A DNA stretch of 64,000 nucleotides from Talinum fruticosum (GCA_021018815.1 JAITYX010000042.1:5012001-5076000); one strand, 5' to 3'. Positions 49,156-63,495 are shown, counted from the stretch's first letter. Program-made: numbers and translations. Notes: generated from the sequence alone by a model not told the origin.

Positions 49156-49415
49156 ACTCCCTCCATTTCACAATACATATCATTTTAACTAACTTTTTCG
49201 TTCATAACCTTTGTTACTTTACAATTTTAATGATATATTAATGACTATTAGTTTATCAATTTTGTCTTTATTAATTACCCCTTTCCTCTCCTTTTTTTCA
49301 TTGACTTCTTTATTTCTAAATCTTAGGGCAACTTGATTTTTTAATATAATTTTTAGTCATAATTTATGTGTTTTTCTGATGTTATTTAATGACAAGTTAT
49401 GAAATGGAGGGAGTA
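49156..49415 (-). mobile_element. MITE, ACTCCCTCC-type family, copy 4 (best preserved)
   Basis: The left end CACTCCCTCCATTTCACAAT and the right end TTATGAAATGGAGGGAGTA are near-perfect inverted repeats ~260 bp apart. The reverse complement matches copies 1 and 3 through the TTAAAATTGTAAAGTAAC segment. Flanking T and A bases fit a TA target site, as for Stowaway elements. Confidence 0.75.
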
Positions 49416-50497
49416 TTTGTCATTAATTTTTTCCCCTCTTTTTCCTAACATTTTAAAATAAAAAATAATAATTTTTCCCTTTACAAAGAAAAGTTTTGGG
49501 AATTTGTTTTTCTCTTTTTGAGGGTAATTAGGAATTCGTATCTTTGGTAACAAGAATACTTGTAGACTAAAACCGCCTATAATCGAATCTTCCCAGACGT
49601 CTTTGAGGGCCAAATATGCAAGCAAATTCAACTCCGGGCTCGTAATCAGCCTGACACAGCCCAACAAATATAATCTCATTGATCCAAAATTGATTATGCT
49701 TCCTAGATAGGGTTATTATTATTGGACAACTTTTATTTATTTTTTAATCAATTGTAACCTAAATAAGTTAGGCTATAATTTAAAAAAACCTCAAATTTAA
49801 ATGAGATATGTGAATTCAATTTTTGAGCTACTAGTATGTCACACGTTACTCTTATTTAATTATAATCATGTCCATTTATAAAATGAAAAATAAAAAATTT
49901 CCAAATATTTACATGAAGAAAGTATATATTGATCATAGAAAAGAGAAGAAAAAACATTTAGCAAATGGAGTAATTAAAAAATTTTAAAAATAAAAAGCTA
50001 AAATTAATTGTAAGTATTGAGCATATGTGTATACGTAAAATAATAATCTAAAATTTAAATTCGTTGACTTTGATTAATGCCGATAAATTTTAGTCAATCA
50101 AGATTTAATTTGAACTTGATCGAATAACTCATCAATTTTACTATTAGCTGAATTTTTTTTTATATAAAACTATTATCATATTAAATTTCTGTAAATACAC
50201 TCTTGAGATGAAACCATGAATAATAATAATAATGATAATAATGATGTTGAAGATATAATAATACCCTAATTAAGCATAAGAAAATTAAAATTGACGATTA
50301 ATTAACAAAGATTTTTCCTTAACTGGTAGTTGAATAAATCAGCTAATTAATGGATCAAACTTGGTCTATCCTGACCTTCTCATTCAGGACGACCAAATTT
50401 GCTCCATTAATATTTCATACTATGAAAACCAAACCCATGCCCTTGATTTTCCCTCCAAAATTCTTGCCCATATCTATGGCTACATGCACTTCGACGA

Positions 50498-53400
50498 TTA
50501 GAAGCCGGGATGAAAATTAGGAGGAGGCCATAGACCTCCGTTACAGATATCGCTTGCTAGGTATGTCATGCATGATAGAGGCACTAGACATAGCCCTCGG
50601 CTTTTTAGGTCTGATTTCTGATCGTCGCTCTCACAACGTTCTTCCGAGACAACCTGTGAAATTTAAATAGATCATTTGAGTTTGCCTGACGAGAAAATAA
50701 ATAAGCTCTAATTGTCACCAAGAATCGAGCTAGGTTTGATTTTAGGGTTGTTCTTACCCTTAGAGTTGTGGTGTTGAAGTTGCTGCGGGACGATAGCTTC
50801 ATGTATGGAACGCTTAGCGTCTATGGAACACAAAGGATCGAGGGACAAATTAAGGAAATTTTAATGAAGAACATCCATATTCAGAAGGTAGAGAGCATAT
50901 TATATATTACCTCCACCTGGTTTTGAAGGAATTTGATGTATCCAATGGCTTCCATCAGAACCGAAGCAGTGTCCGTCTGCTAATCATAGAATCTCATTAG
51001 TTAATTAGGACAAAAATTGATACAATTGTAGTGAAAAAGGCTAACTACTATAGCACATTACTATATGAAAACCTGTTCATTTTAGTTGTTAAAAACTAGC
51101 TGTTAAATATTACGAGTTTTACAATTAGCTGTTACGAGTAATTATGTGAGGTTTCAATAAGCTAAAACTAGTTGTTACGAGCTATTATGAGTTGCGACGA
51201 GTTGTTATAGTTAACATTTAGCTATTACAAGTTATTAGTTGTTATAAACGCCAAAACGAATAGACTTAGAATCATTTAACTTAAGGGCAACGTGGTCCAG
51301 TAAGAGTTTAGATTCTTAAACCCCAAGAATATGTATTAGCTTATAACGTAGTTTTTCTAACGTTTACGTGCAAACTAAATGATGAGAATGCCAATTACAA
51401 AGTTTCAAATTACTTTCCGATTTGTGCATATTGTGTATTTAAATGGAAGAACATAACCCCATACCTAGGAGTGGCCTTTTAACACCCTCCCTCCTCCTCC
51501 CCTAAAAAAAAAAAAAAACTCCCTGCATATTCCTAACACTACATAAAAAGCTCGTTATTAACATCTAATTATTCTCTATCAAAAAAAGAAAAAAAAAGGT
51601 CTAGTTATTGACATAAATAAGAGACATGATTATCAAGAGTGTAATCCCTTTTAGATTACAAGTGTTTAAGATAAAAGCCTTTTCAACAAGTGTTCTTCTA
51701 AATATTCGAATTTATGTTCCCCTCCTTTTTTTATGTGAGACCGCTAACACCTTAGTAAATCTATAATAATTTCTTACAAATCATGTCGGAGAGGTCGGCA
51801 TTTGGGGCTTGGCATCAGGAAATTTATACTATAAAATCCGAAAATTCACTACAAATAATTAGTATACTTTTTTTTTTTTTTTGCAATGACAGGTATTATA
51901 CTAGTATACTAGATTACTCCATTCGTTTTATAATATATGTCACTTTAACTAACTTTATTCGTTTCATAATATTTGTTCATTACAATTCCACTGACATATT
52001 AATTACTAATTTATCAATTTTATCCATTTTAGTTACTTTTCTCTCTCTTTTTCATTGACTTTCTTTATATTTAATAAAACTTTAAAATAACTCATCCTTA
52101 TAACATAAATTTTACTATCAATTTTATATTTCTTAATATTATCTAACATCATAAAAACGACGATTATTATAAAAGTGAAAGAAATACTAACGAGGTAAGG
52201 TAGTATTATCTTACAGGTGAAGCAATAATAATGGAGGCCCACAATTATTGCACCAGCTTCGAAAAATACAGAGGGAGTGATTATTTTAAAGTGACTTTGA
52301 TTGATTACATTTGCAATCATAGTATAGCTAGCTAGGTAAAGTAGTATACGTACGTACCTTGCCAAAGGGTGCCACTAATTGTTGAAGTGCTGCGACTCGA
52401 TCTCCTAGTTTCTCTTTCCTAACCTGCTCGAATTTAACACATAACTTCATAAACATATACATATATACATGCATGCAACAAACTTACTACTATCACTGTC
52501 GCAAAAACATCACGTTTTTATCCGACATCCGGTTGAATGTAATGTAATTATAATTACGTAATTTGTACTTGTCATCTTTTATTATAAAATTATCATAATA
52601 CAGTATAACATCTATAGCAATGAAGACAGCATATTACGTACAAGGCTGATCACATCCAATCAAACAAACGATTAATTAGTTTTAGCTCTATAACATAATA
52701 TGACAACGTGTTTTAGCTATCCAATTCAACTATATCTTGAAAATGTATTACTTGAGGTGAAATGATGAGGATAAGTAACATTATTGCAAATGCACATCAT
52801 GATATCGGTAATTACAGTGGATCCTAGCCGATATATCTCTTATATATATTTGATGTAATATTAAGCAAAATTCTTTGGTAAATAAAATTTTCTAAGGAAA
52901 TTATAGAATCACGCTAATAATAGAACAAGTTATACTTGCCTTAAAGGGAGGGCAAGAAGACCGGGACTCGAATCGTGGTTTTTCGATACGATTTGATGAT
53001 GCTGATCAGTTGATTTTGACTCCACAATGCAGCTGGGTCTCTTTGATTCCAAGACTCCATCATTATTGAAGGATGAAAGCTTTAATAAAAAGAACTAATA
53101 TCAGTAAATATACCCACAAAAGAATTCAAAATTAAATTTTTAGCACCAAAGAAATAGAAAAGAAGAAAGGACCAAGCTAAGGTTCTGAAAAGATAAGTGC
53201 ATCATTTCAATGTATAAAGCTGAAGGCATATCCCTCATATAGAAAAAGGGAGGACCATTCTTTTCTCATTTCATAAACTACTTTTAATTTTCAAAAGATC
53301 TATTGCTTTTTCCAATTTACTCTATTGTTTTAATTTTTTCAAAATTTATTCTTTCTACCTTTTATACATTTTTTAATTATTTTTTAACTATTTTTTTTCT

Positions 53401-53871
53401 ATTTTCCCCTCTTTGGTATGAAAAAGGAAGAGGGATCAATCAATTACGTGCTACAATGTAGGGAAATTCAACCCTAATACTCATAGACTAATATTATTAT
53501 ATTACAATGTTTTTCTTGTAGTGAGAATTACAACATCTATAGAACTGTTGCATGACAAGAAAACGGATGCGTGTTAGCGCACCGACTTTCGAGCTAGCGC
53601 TCTAATTGTTGTATAAGCCAATTCATGCACTTGGGCTCTTCCATTTGCACCAATATATAATATACACTTTATATATGAATATCCGGTTATAGGCAGAATT
53701 CTGGCACATCAATCAAGGTATAGGCATATATGTCTCTCCTAGAACCAATTAATACTTTTTTAATTAAGATTTTGATAATTCACTATATTAGTATGTCGAG
53801 TTGAGTTTGATATATAATATAAACTATCTTTCAGAAATCAAACTAAAATTATACGTCTAAAGAATTTTATC

Positions 53872-53926
<55 letters not shown>

Positions 53927-55631
53927 TCAATAAAGTAGGAATACTTACGTGTATAGCCTCACTCTTAAGTTTATTACTTCAATAATATGTTGTAACGAGA
54001 TATTTTATTTTAACCAAACTATAATTTAAAATTCAGGATATTATTAGATGCATTAAATTTAAATAAACTAAATCAATGGTCTAATTAAGTCTGACCTATA
54101 ATGCCCAATAGGGAGAGTAGGATATACCAAAAATTAGAAAGGGGGAGGGGACAAAAACAAATGAAATTGGCCAAATATATAGTCATGAATTGAGGATGCT
54201 TCAGAATTGGTAATGAATAGAGGAAGGAAGCAATTTTACCCACATTATTTGCCCTATTCCAAAGTTTGAGATCATTAGATTGCTGCTGCTGCAAATGATG
54301 GTGATGATGATGCTCAAATTTGAACAGCTCAAGCAGATGACTATTACTTGAATCAACTCCTTGGCTAATTAGACCTCCTCCACCCAATAGCCTCGCCGTG
54401 GCGAAGATATCCAAGTTACCTTGCAAATCATGGGTCATCTCCATTGCGCTGGAGCTTGAAACAAGTCCAGATATGTTGTTGTTGTCGTTATTATTATTAT
54501 TGCTATTACTGCTACCCAAATCGGAAATATTTACACTAGGAAAAATCTGACTGAAATTAGTAGTAACCCCTTTGTTTCCTCCTTGATGAAGTGCTGAAAG
54601 TTGAACAAGATCTCGGTTTATGAGCATGGGGTGTTTGTAATTTGGGGATAATGTGTTTAGAAGGAGCAACTCACTTGGTGAAGTTGAGGGGCTCAACATG
54701 TCAGCTGGGAAAGCAGAAGAAGAAGCTGAATTGTTATTATGGGGATGATGATGATGATGATCTGAGGAAGAAGAAGTTGATGAAGATTCTTGCTTAATGA
54801 TTGTGGTGGAAATTAGGGATTGTTGATCATCATGAATGCTAGGGTTACCCCAACCAAAACCCATGTTCTGGATCATCGAATTTGTGAGGGAATTTGAGGC
54901 TGCTTCTTCGTCTTCTTCTTCACAATTTGCATGGACATTGCTATTATTATTCCTGAATAAAAAGGAAGCAAATAAAGAAAAAAACATTAACCAAAACCCA
55001 GTAATTTTTTCACAATGTTTGGAAACTATTTAAGCTTATAATTAAATTACTTGTATATCAAAATTTTCTCTCGAAATCAAATGAAATATATACTGATCTT
55101 CTCAGTAAACTGTCTGCATGTGTGAATGGAGTATATATCAACAATAGGTCACTCACAAAAAAGGGAAATTTACATAATTAAAAGGGTATATGTAAAAGTA
55201 TGTATTCCATTTTCTGAAAGTCTGATTGTATGAAGAATTAGATCCAACACAAAGATAAGGTAAGGGCAGAGAAAAGGGAGGACAAAGCAAAAATTGAAAA
55301 AAAATACAAAAAAAAACCCTACTTTGGCAAAGGGAAAATTCCCCCCCATCCTCCTCCAAAAAAAAAAGAAATTATTCTCTTGCAAAATACAGTAGTACTG
55401 TACATGAGTAAATGTACAACAGAAAGAAATAGAGGACAGAGAGATCGAGAGATGAACTCACAAGAAGTTTGGAGGCCTCCAAGCATGTTGATGGGTTCCA
55501 ACACTGTAACATGGAGAAGCCAAAGAAGAATCAGAGGACCCAACAACAAGTTCATCTTGAAGCTCCTGCTGCTGATGTTGATGTTGATGATGATGATGAT
55601 ATTCTTCTTCATGGAGATTTGTAGATTCCAT
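50498..55631 (-). CDS. bHLH transcription factor, bHLH68/112/123 type, 7 recognised exons
   Basis: Nuclear DNA-binding regulator. Exons: 55631-55462, 54952-54240, 53079-52940, 52423-52358, 50976-50911, 50820-50758, 50653-50498 (TAA). The start is MESTNLHEEEYHHHHQHQHQ, followed by a long low-complexity region rich in Ser, Asn, His and Gln. The bHLH region spans exons 3-6: RSSCPPFKVRKEKLGDRVAA, LQQLVAPFGKTDTASVLMEA, IGYIKFLQNQVETLSVPYMK. The C-terminus KSDLKSRGLCLVPLSCMTYL is a signature of this clade. The basic region lacks the usual His-Glu-Arg E-box contacts, as known for this group. Exon 3 needs one extra base in a run (TTTTT 52979-52983) to read KKPRFESRSSCPPFK. The exon 3 donor is GC (AAG|GCAAGT). 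The exon 2 to 3 phase does not match (phase 1 into phase 0), so a small exon or another sequence error is possible. Length is about 458 aa. Confidence 0.88.
51062..51266. mobile_element. MITE remnant in bHLH intron 4
   Basis: AAACCTGTTCATTTTAGTTG at the left and AACGCCAAAACGAATAGACT at the right form imperfect inverted ends. The interior has many copies of TAGCTGTTA/AGTTGTTA, like the Tourist-like elements elsewhere in the window. It lies in the intron between the exons at 52358 and 50976. Boundaries are approximate. Confidence 0.4.
51914..52280 (-). mobile_element. MITE, ACTCCCTCC-type family, copy 5, in bHLH intron 4
   Basis: The left end ACTCCATTCGTTTTATAATA and the right end AAATACAGAGGGAGTGA are inverted. 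The interior (TGTCACTTTAACTAACTTTA, then TTACAATTCCACTGACATAT) is the reverse complement of copies 1-3. It is close to exon 4 (52358-52423) on its upstream side. Confidence 0.6.
53878..53924. repeat. (TA)n microsatellite in bHLH intron 2
   Basis: About 23 TA units. Confidence 0.95.
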
Positions 55632-56230
55632 GCTTAATTACCTCAATTAATAAACTTATTACATAATAATTATAAAATAATTCAAGAAAAAAGGCTTGAA
55701 AATCCCAAGAAAATTGTTTTGAGTAAATAAATCAGCTCCCCATCCTCCCCTTCCACTCTTCTGCTTCAAAGAACTAAAACAATACAGTTTCAGGTGACAC
55801 CCACAAATTAAACCCATCTTCTTGCATTGCTTTTAGCACCTTTTTCTTTAATTTTTTTTCCAAGAATACCCTCTTGCTCCTCATCAAGTATATATCCCTT
55901 CTTTAAAGCAACCTTGAAAAGAAAGAAAGCTTAGGCTGAGTAAGCCTACTTTTTTATTTTATTTTTCCTCTTTTCAGGGACCTTTTTGGAACTACAAGCA
56001 TTAAAAAAGGGAAAGAAAACCCATGAATGTTGAGAGTTTTTTTTTTTTTTTTGGGGGGGCAATAACAGGGAGATGATTATATGTAAGATGGAGCCATGAT
56101 GATGATGAAGAAGAATGGTCCTTCACCTTCCCTTCAATCCCAAGTCTGTTTGAACAAAGTGTATTCCCCCATGGCCACGGTAAGATAAGTAATCATAACA
56201 GCCGTGCTCCCTTTTCTCACCCTAGATTGC
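55632..56230 (-). promoter_or_regulatory. Leader and promoter-proximal region of the bHLH gene
   Basis: Upstream of the ATG on the minus strand. CT/GA-rich patches and a T15G7 run (about 56039-56059) are present. No TATA box was assigned with confidence. Confidence 0.3.
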
Positions 56231-58344
56231 TACTCATTTCAACATCCCCCCTTCTCATGTTCATCATCATATTAGTATTTTCTTATATATGCTTAATTGG
56301 TCGCTTATGCGAAATACTCAAATTATTGGATGCACTGCACTGTTTACAACTACATATGTAATATGTGTTACAGGATACTGATATTAGTAATATGTTGAAA
56401 TTAGCAATCGGTCCGATCAAGTTAACCTGTTAACAAAGTGATTGATCAATCTATTAGAGTAGATCAAGTTGGGCTTTCCTATATATGAATTAATGGTTAG
56501 ATAGGGATCGATGACCCAATTTCAACTTGCAAAAATTTCATATAATATTAATCATCGTTAAATAAAAATTAATGGTAATATATTTGACCAAGTGGCATGC
56601 AAGTATGATAGGCATATTAACGAAGATCTTGGGTCATCAAATAAGGGAGTTAATGGGTCAATCTGCCGTAACATGTTAATATACTCAAAATTGGTCAACT
56701 TATTATTAAATCGACTTCCTCTGTTCAAACCTAAAATTGGGTACTCAACCTTTTTCTGATCCTAGTAGTATTTCACTCACCTTTTGAGATTTTGGTAAAT
56801 GCTTTTTCTAATCTTCAACCTTTTGAATCGTTATTTACTGTCCTTCACCTTTGAGTGAAATTATCATAAGTCTACATAATTTCACCTTTGTGACAACAAG
56901 TAATTATTGGAATTGATATTGGTGATTTATGACCATAATGACGACAATTTGTGGTCGAGATCTCATCGAAAATGGAAAAATTTGAAATTTTTGAGAGGGA
57001 AGAGTGAGAGAAACACACATCGTAAGTTTTAAGCGAAAAATGCTAAATAATGGACAAACTAGAGTTACCGAGAGAACAAGGAGTCCCTCGTATAAAGTTT
57101 TCATAAGGGGAACGGTTCGTGGACTAACCAGAGGACGGGTAAGGGAGAAAAGGTGAGAGAAAAGAAGTATTTTTATAATTTCAGTTTTAATTATTATAAT
57201 AGGGTGAAAATGTCAAGTGGTAAAAAATAACTCAGAAAAGTTGGGGTTAAAAAACATTTATTTTTTGAGGAGGGTAAATGAAAATTTTTCATTACAAATG
57301 CTCATACAATATTGGTAATAACTATGTCGTACATATTTTTTGAAAATTGTATTGTAGTGTTAGTGTATGTAAAACAGGTGAAATTCTATTTCACGTTCAA
57401 ATTATCGGTTTTTGATATTACAATTTAAAGATATGATATTATATGTAATCCGTTTTGTTTTATTTTTGGTGACGCTTTGGGTTTTTAGTGCGTCACATTC
57501 TAACGTAGTTTCTAATCACATTGCCATCTTTTATAATCCAATATCAAAAGAAAAATTTGCTTTAAATTCCAATGGCTTTTTGGTTTTTCACACTTCTGTC
57601 GCAATGCATATATCGATGTCATAATTACGTCTTCTTTGGTTTTTTGTTTAAAAATTATTCATTACATTTAAAATTCTGGCGTCATACATGTCATACTCTT
57701 CCGATCAATCGATATTTCATCATACAACCTCTATCGAGTTGATTCACAAATTGAGCAGAAAAAAATAACCACCTACTTAATTCTATTCCAGAGAAACAAA
57801 GTTATTTTACTTTAGTCCAATATAATCCAAGCTGAAAAATTAGCATAAATTTACATTCTTCAACTATTCAGATTACGTGTACAAACTTGTTATCTTCATC
57901 TCGAAAGAATAGCCATCATTAGATTTGGTGTACAATTATAATCTCGGATCCACTATATAAGTCTGGGACAGGTTACCTAGGGCAATTAGTAGGTGTATGG
58001 AGTTAAATTGAGAAGGGACATGATGTAGCTTGAAAGAAAGAAGAATGACTAAAGGCAATTTTATTTTTCTTCCCCCTCAAAACCATATGAGTCTTCTTGA
58101 CTGTAGAAAGTGGCAAACAAGGGGACACATTTACCCTGAAACGCTAGACATGGAAACCTAAGCGTTCCAGACAACCAACTATTTCTCCTTTCGCTTTATT
58201 TAATTAATCTCTTTCTTTACTTAACTATGCCTCATAATTAATTATTTACTAATTTCTTCTCTCTCCTTCCCACGCGTGCACAGCCGTACATCATGTTTGC
58301 ATCAACGGATATAAAAATAAAATAAATTACATATCATATATATT
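56231..58344. other. Intergenic region
   Basis: No gene or named repeat is supported. Short frames here have random composition. Confidence 0.5.
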
Positions 58345-58532
58345 GGCCTGTTTGACAAACAATTATTATCTGTTTGTATCAACTGTTTGATATTAGTTAT
58401 TTGAATTAATTATTTACATTAACTATTTTAATTAACTGTTTCTTAAAAAAATATTTTGTAAAATTAGCTGTTTGAAAAAAAAATTCATAAAATTTCATTT
58501 ATGCCTTTATGTCTAAGTTGTCTTTTAAATAA

Positions 58533-58534
<2 letters not shown>

Positions 58535-58595
<61 letters not shown>
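58535..58595. repeat. (AT)n microsatellite
   Basis: About 30 AT units inside the Tourist-like element. Confidence 0.95.
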
Positions 58596-58598
<3 letters not shown>

Positions 58599-58767
58599 TC
58601 TTTTATTTTTTAAATATAATTATATCATGTTATGTATATAAATTATCTTCATTTATAAAACTTTATTTTCTTACTATTTTTACAAAATTCATATTCATTT
58701 TTTACCTAATATAATATTTATTATATTCAATTTAAATAAAAATTAATATAATAATAGTAATAGTAGT

Positions 58768-59154
<387 letters not shown>

Positions 59155-59404
59155 TAAGGATTGATGGCATATGACATAATTTATCCAAACTTTTAGACAA
59201 ATATGTCATTTTTACGGATACCTCTTCTTAAAAGGCTAATGACAACGAGTTGTTTGAAAAAGAGTTATTTGGGATCAAACAACTCTTTCAGACAGACTCT
59301 CTAACCAAACATTACTTTAATCTGTTTTGACCAATTAAAACAACTAAACCTCTCAAACAACTTTTCTTTCTCTCAAACAATTGTTGCAACCAAACATGAC
59401 CATT

Positions 59405-62400
59405 ATATTGGGTGTTAATTACCTCAATCGGTAAAATTTTTAGAAATTGTTAACTAACAAATACTTGGATTCGAATTTTGGCCACATTGATCTTTGCTCC
59501 TCATTCACAGCGCACCTACATTTATATTGATTAACATTAATCAAATAGTATCATTGTAACCATAAATTTAGGATTTTTTGAGGTTAAAAAGGTAAAAAAA
59601 AAAAAGGCCATAGCAACTCAAAATTACTTAGGGAGATAGATAAGTAATATTTGAAAAGGTGTAGTTTAATAATTAATAATCAGTTAAGCAGTCAAATCTT
59701 GGAAATAAGACAAGGGGAATTCATCAACCCCACAAAAGTTCACATCAGACTAAAAGGAGGGATTGAAGAACGTGAGATCAGAAAGTATGGGCAACCCCTT
59801 TTTTTCTTTTTTTTTTTTGGCTTTAAAGATCTTGATAAATAGATTAATTTCCCTCACTTTTTGCTTTTACCCTTTCAAGGCAGTCTTCATATCCCTCCTA
59901 TCCCCTCCCCCTGCATGTATTTTTCTCCCCCAAAAAAAAATACAGATTTTTTATTTTTGTAAATATGAGGTGTAAATGCTGATATAGACGAGTTTTAAAC
60001 CAAGATTTTTGGTATAAATTTTTAAATAAATTGAGTTAATTGACACATATATTGTCCTTTTTATTGATTGCAGAAAAAGTTGTAAAAATTCTACTCAACT
60101 TTTAAGTTTAGATTTTCAATGTTTGAGATGTTTTATTGACATAAATTAATATCAATAGGATTATTAGAATTTTCCAATGTATTTAGTAATGATATTTAGG
60201 AATTCAACCCCTTTTTCCTTTTCTTGTTAATATATCAATGCTAAACCTTCATATATGCACTTATAAGTAAAACTATGTGATAATTACGAGTCCAACAATG
60301 CAGAAAAACTACCTCATATTGTAGCTAGATTTGATCTGCCTTATTTCTATAAAAAGCAGGATATTCCTCTCACTAGACTACCTAGCCAGCCCGCCCCTTC
60401 GGTGACTAAGGTTCGAGGCTTCATTTGCTGAAATATAATTAAATATGGATTAATAAAATACATAAGTATATAGATGGTTCAAATACATAAATAAATTTTA
60501 ATTGATTGAATATATATATATATATATATAAGAATTTTTGTATGAAAACAGATATTATTTATAATACATAAATCATATATAAGGTTTTGAAATACTTTGA
60601 TTGACTATGATATTTGTGTGTCTGTGATGTTAAAGAAAAGATCAAGTTGTCAAATTGAGTGATGTGTTAAGTTCACTACCTTCCAAGATTCATACAATCA
60701 AGACTCATCTTTCCGACATGAGCCTTCCCACACCATTTTCTACATTTATTTTTTATATTTTTTGTGTTCATATTTCTCCTTTTCGTGAATCCTATGAGAT
60801 TCTTTTTGACCCATTCTTAAAAAAAAATAATAAAAATATAAACACAGTCATGGTTTTTTTAGTGGGTTGGATTCAGTACGTTTTTACAAGCACCAAAAGA
60901 ATTCTTGTTATTTGAGACTGAATTATCAGTCGTCCAAGTTCAATCCACTCTTTTTGGAATAAGGGAAAATTCTATAACATTATTTTTAAAAAATCATTTA
61001 AACTAGTTAACTTACATCTCAATTTTAAAACTTTAATCTGAATCAAATTACAGTAGGAAATTTTCTCTTATATAAAACTGATAATATTGTTAGGTATTTT
61101 GATTATATATTAGTAGCGGTAGGCTAAGTTTACGATAAACTTTATAATAAATATGATATCTGTTGTTAGGTATTGAGATATTACATTATTAGTGGATATC
61201 TCCATAGCAAAAGCGTTGGTAAATTTTGCATTAATTATTCTAAATTAAAGTTGAATTTTATATCGATGTATTATATTTATAATTAGTTATGAGCAATATG
61301 CTACTCTCTCCGTTTTTTAAAAAGTTGTTAATTTAATTAAAAAATTAATAGTTCATTTAATTTTGTACGTAATAAATAATATTTTTAAAATTATTATATT
61401 CTTAAAATTTAACAATTTTTTTATAAACGGAGGGAGTATTTTAATGTTATATCAATGCCCTAAAATAAGTTGCTTTAGGGAGCATAAAGCTAGTCAACTC
61501 TAAGTCAAACTTCTTTTCACGAATATTAAAGTTGGTGGCTCCCTCAAAATTTAAAGTATAATAACAACTTGCACTAAAAATAACTATTAATACACAATTA
61601 ATTAACACAAACAGCTTTATTTATTTCATGTTTTATGGTGATTATGAATTTATCAAGGCTGCTAATCATACCATCTGTGACTTCGTCGTGTGCATGATTA
61701 CCTTTCTTAATTATCGTTCAAATGTTGCTTTTCTTTTTGTTGAAAAAGGTTATGTATTTTTTTTTAGCTGGGTTTTCCAATGGATTTTTATATATTCTAA
61801 AACTTATTATTTATTTTGAGCTAAGTTATTACATGACTGTAAAGTATTGATAAATCTTTTTTAAAAATTATATAATGTTTGGTACATAATTTGATACTTA
61901 TTTACCTTATTGAGATCAATTTTGCGTTTATATTATGTGAAAGGAGAAAAATAAATGCTATAAATTAACACGGGTTCTCATCTCCATAAATTTAACAGTA
62001 AATATACATATTTTTTGATATTTTTATGTCTTTGTTGAACGATGACAAGTTATAGTGTAACTCGTTGAATTAGACATTTATTTGATTTGATAGAATCATA
62101 CGAAATTCTATTATTGATTCACCCTTCAATCAAAACGAATAAGCTTCATATGATAGGATGCTACTATCTTCCACAACTTGATATCTCTAGATCTAAGGAA
62201 AAAAAAAAATTGTACTAAAGAGAGAAGAAAAACTTACAGCAAGGCATGGAGACAAGAGCCACATCCAAAAGAAATAACCCTAACTCCCAATCAATTGAGA
62301 GACAATTTATTAAAAAGATATATAAATCTACTAAACAATCTCCTAATAAACTAAATATAGTGTTAAAAATTGAAAAAAATGGGGTTTACCACTAACAGTT

Positions 62401-63057
62401 ATGAGTTATCATTAATGGCTGCCTTCTAGTAGATGGAAGTGACTACAATTTTTTCCCTTTTCTGCGGGACAAATGTTTTTATTTGTTTAGTTGCTAGATA
62501 ACTTATTTCAAAGTCAGGTACCGTCAATTTATGCAATAAATGTATGTTGGTGTAAAATGTTAAGCAATAACTTATGTGATAATATTGAATCCCTTTGTTA
62601 TAGGGGCAAATCCCATCTCAAAGGGGAAAAGTCATACATGCAATGCAAATTGGTAGACCAAGGGATAGCTTTCCTCCCCTTTTGGGATGCCCTATTTAAA
62701 TGAATTTATCACACAAATTCAAAACTTATAATTAAACCCAATTCCCCCAGAAAAGTCATAATAAAAGGGAAAAAGAAAAAAGAAGGGTTTAAAGTTATGG
62801 GAGAATAGGACAAGGCATAGGAGCTGGAGAATATATGCTCTCTGAATCCTTAGGCCCAGTAAATTAAACGCTTAATTAGGGACCATGCTCCTCCTTTTGC
62901 TTTTTATTATGTCTCCTATGTATTTATTTATTTATTTTGGTTTAAAACAGCCTTAACGAGCCGGTTAATATGAAAAGAAATGAGAGAATCGAATTTAAGG
63001 CTTACTGTATTCAAAGTCTCAATTTTGACCATTAAATTATAATCTCTCGAAATAGTA
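59405..63057. other. Intergenic region
   Basis: No gene is supported over 3.6 kb. It contains a short (TA)n at about 60509-60532 and a small fold-back MITE at 61300-61438. Confidence 0.5.
61300..61438. mobile_element. Short fold-back MITE (~140 bp)
   Basis: The left end ACTCTCTCCGTTTTTTAAAA and the right end TTATAAACGGAGGGAGTA are inverted repeats. The arms extend further (AAAAGTTGTTAATTTAATTA against TAAAATTTAACAATTTTTTT), so most of the element can fold on itself. The interior does not match the 260-bp family. Confidence 0.65.
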
Positions 63058-63492
63058 GGCCATGCTTCGGTAAAATGAGATTGTTTGAGTAGCGGATAAC
63101 CTGTTTGTGTAGGTGATAGTTGTTTAGGTAGGCTGATAAGCTGTTAGATTTTAGTTGTTAGCGGATAAGTGTTCAATTGAGCGGTTGAATAAATGTGTTC
63201 GTTAAATTTAGCGGTTGAGCTAGCTTATTATTATAAATTGACGTAAAAGGATATAAATAAATTGTCAAATATAAATTAACGAAGGAATTTTTTTGTCAAA
63301 AAATATGAAACGCTACTTTCAAATATGAAAAGCTAATATTCTTAGTTTTTCGAAACACTACTTGAAACGCCAAAAGTTATTGCAAACGCTAGTTAAAACA
63401 CTACCTTACCGAACACTAATATTTAGTTGATTAGTGTTTTGACTTAGTCAAAACACTAAAAGGTACTCCAAACGCTGTTGCCGAACAGGACC
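63058..63492. mobile_element. Tourist-like MITE, copy 3, GTA target duplication
   Basis: Ends are GGCCATGCTTCGGTAAAA and GTTGCCGAACAGGACC, inverted. GTA flanks both sides (63055-63057 and 63493-63495). Internal TTTGAGTAGCGGATAA and AAACACTA/AAACGCTA motifs match the 39.1-kb copy. Confidence 0.7.
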
Positions 63493-63495
63493 GTA

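Larger units (their letters stand above)
46661..50497. other. Intergenic region between BBD and the bHLH gene
   Basis: No gene is supported over 3.8 kb. It holds two MITEs (47534-47773 and 49156-49415). The rest is AT-rich. The right end includes 3'UTR of the minus-strand bHLH gene. Confidence 0.5.

Noticed and set aside
60330..60430. tRNA-like T-arm (GGTTCGAGGC)
   Set aside because: No acceptor, D-arm or anticodon stem can be built around it.
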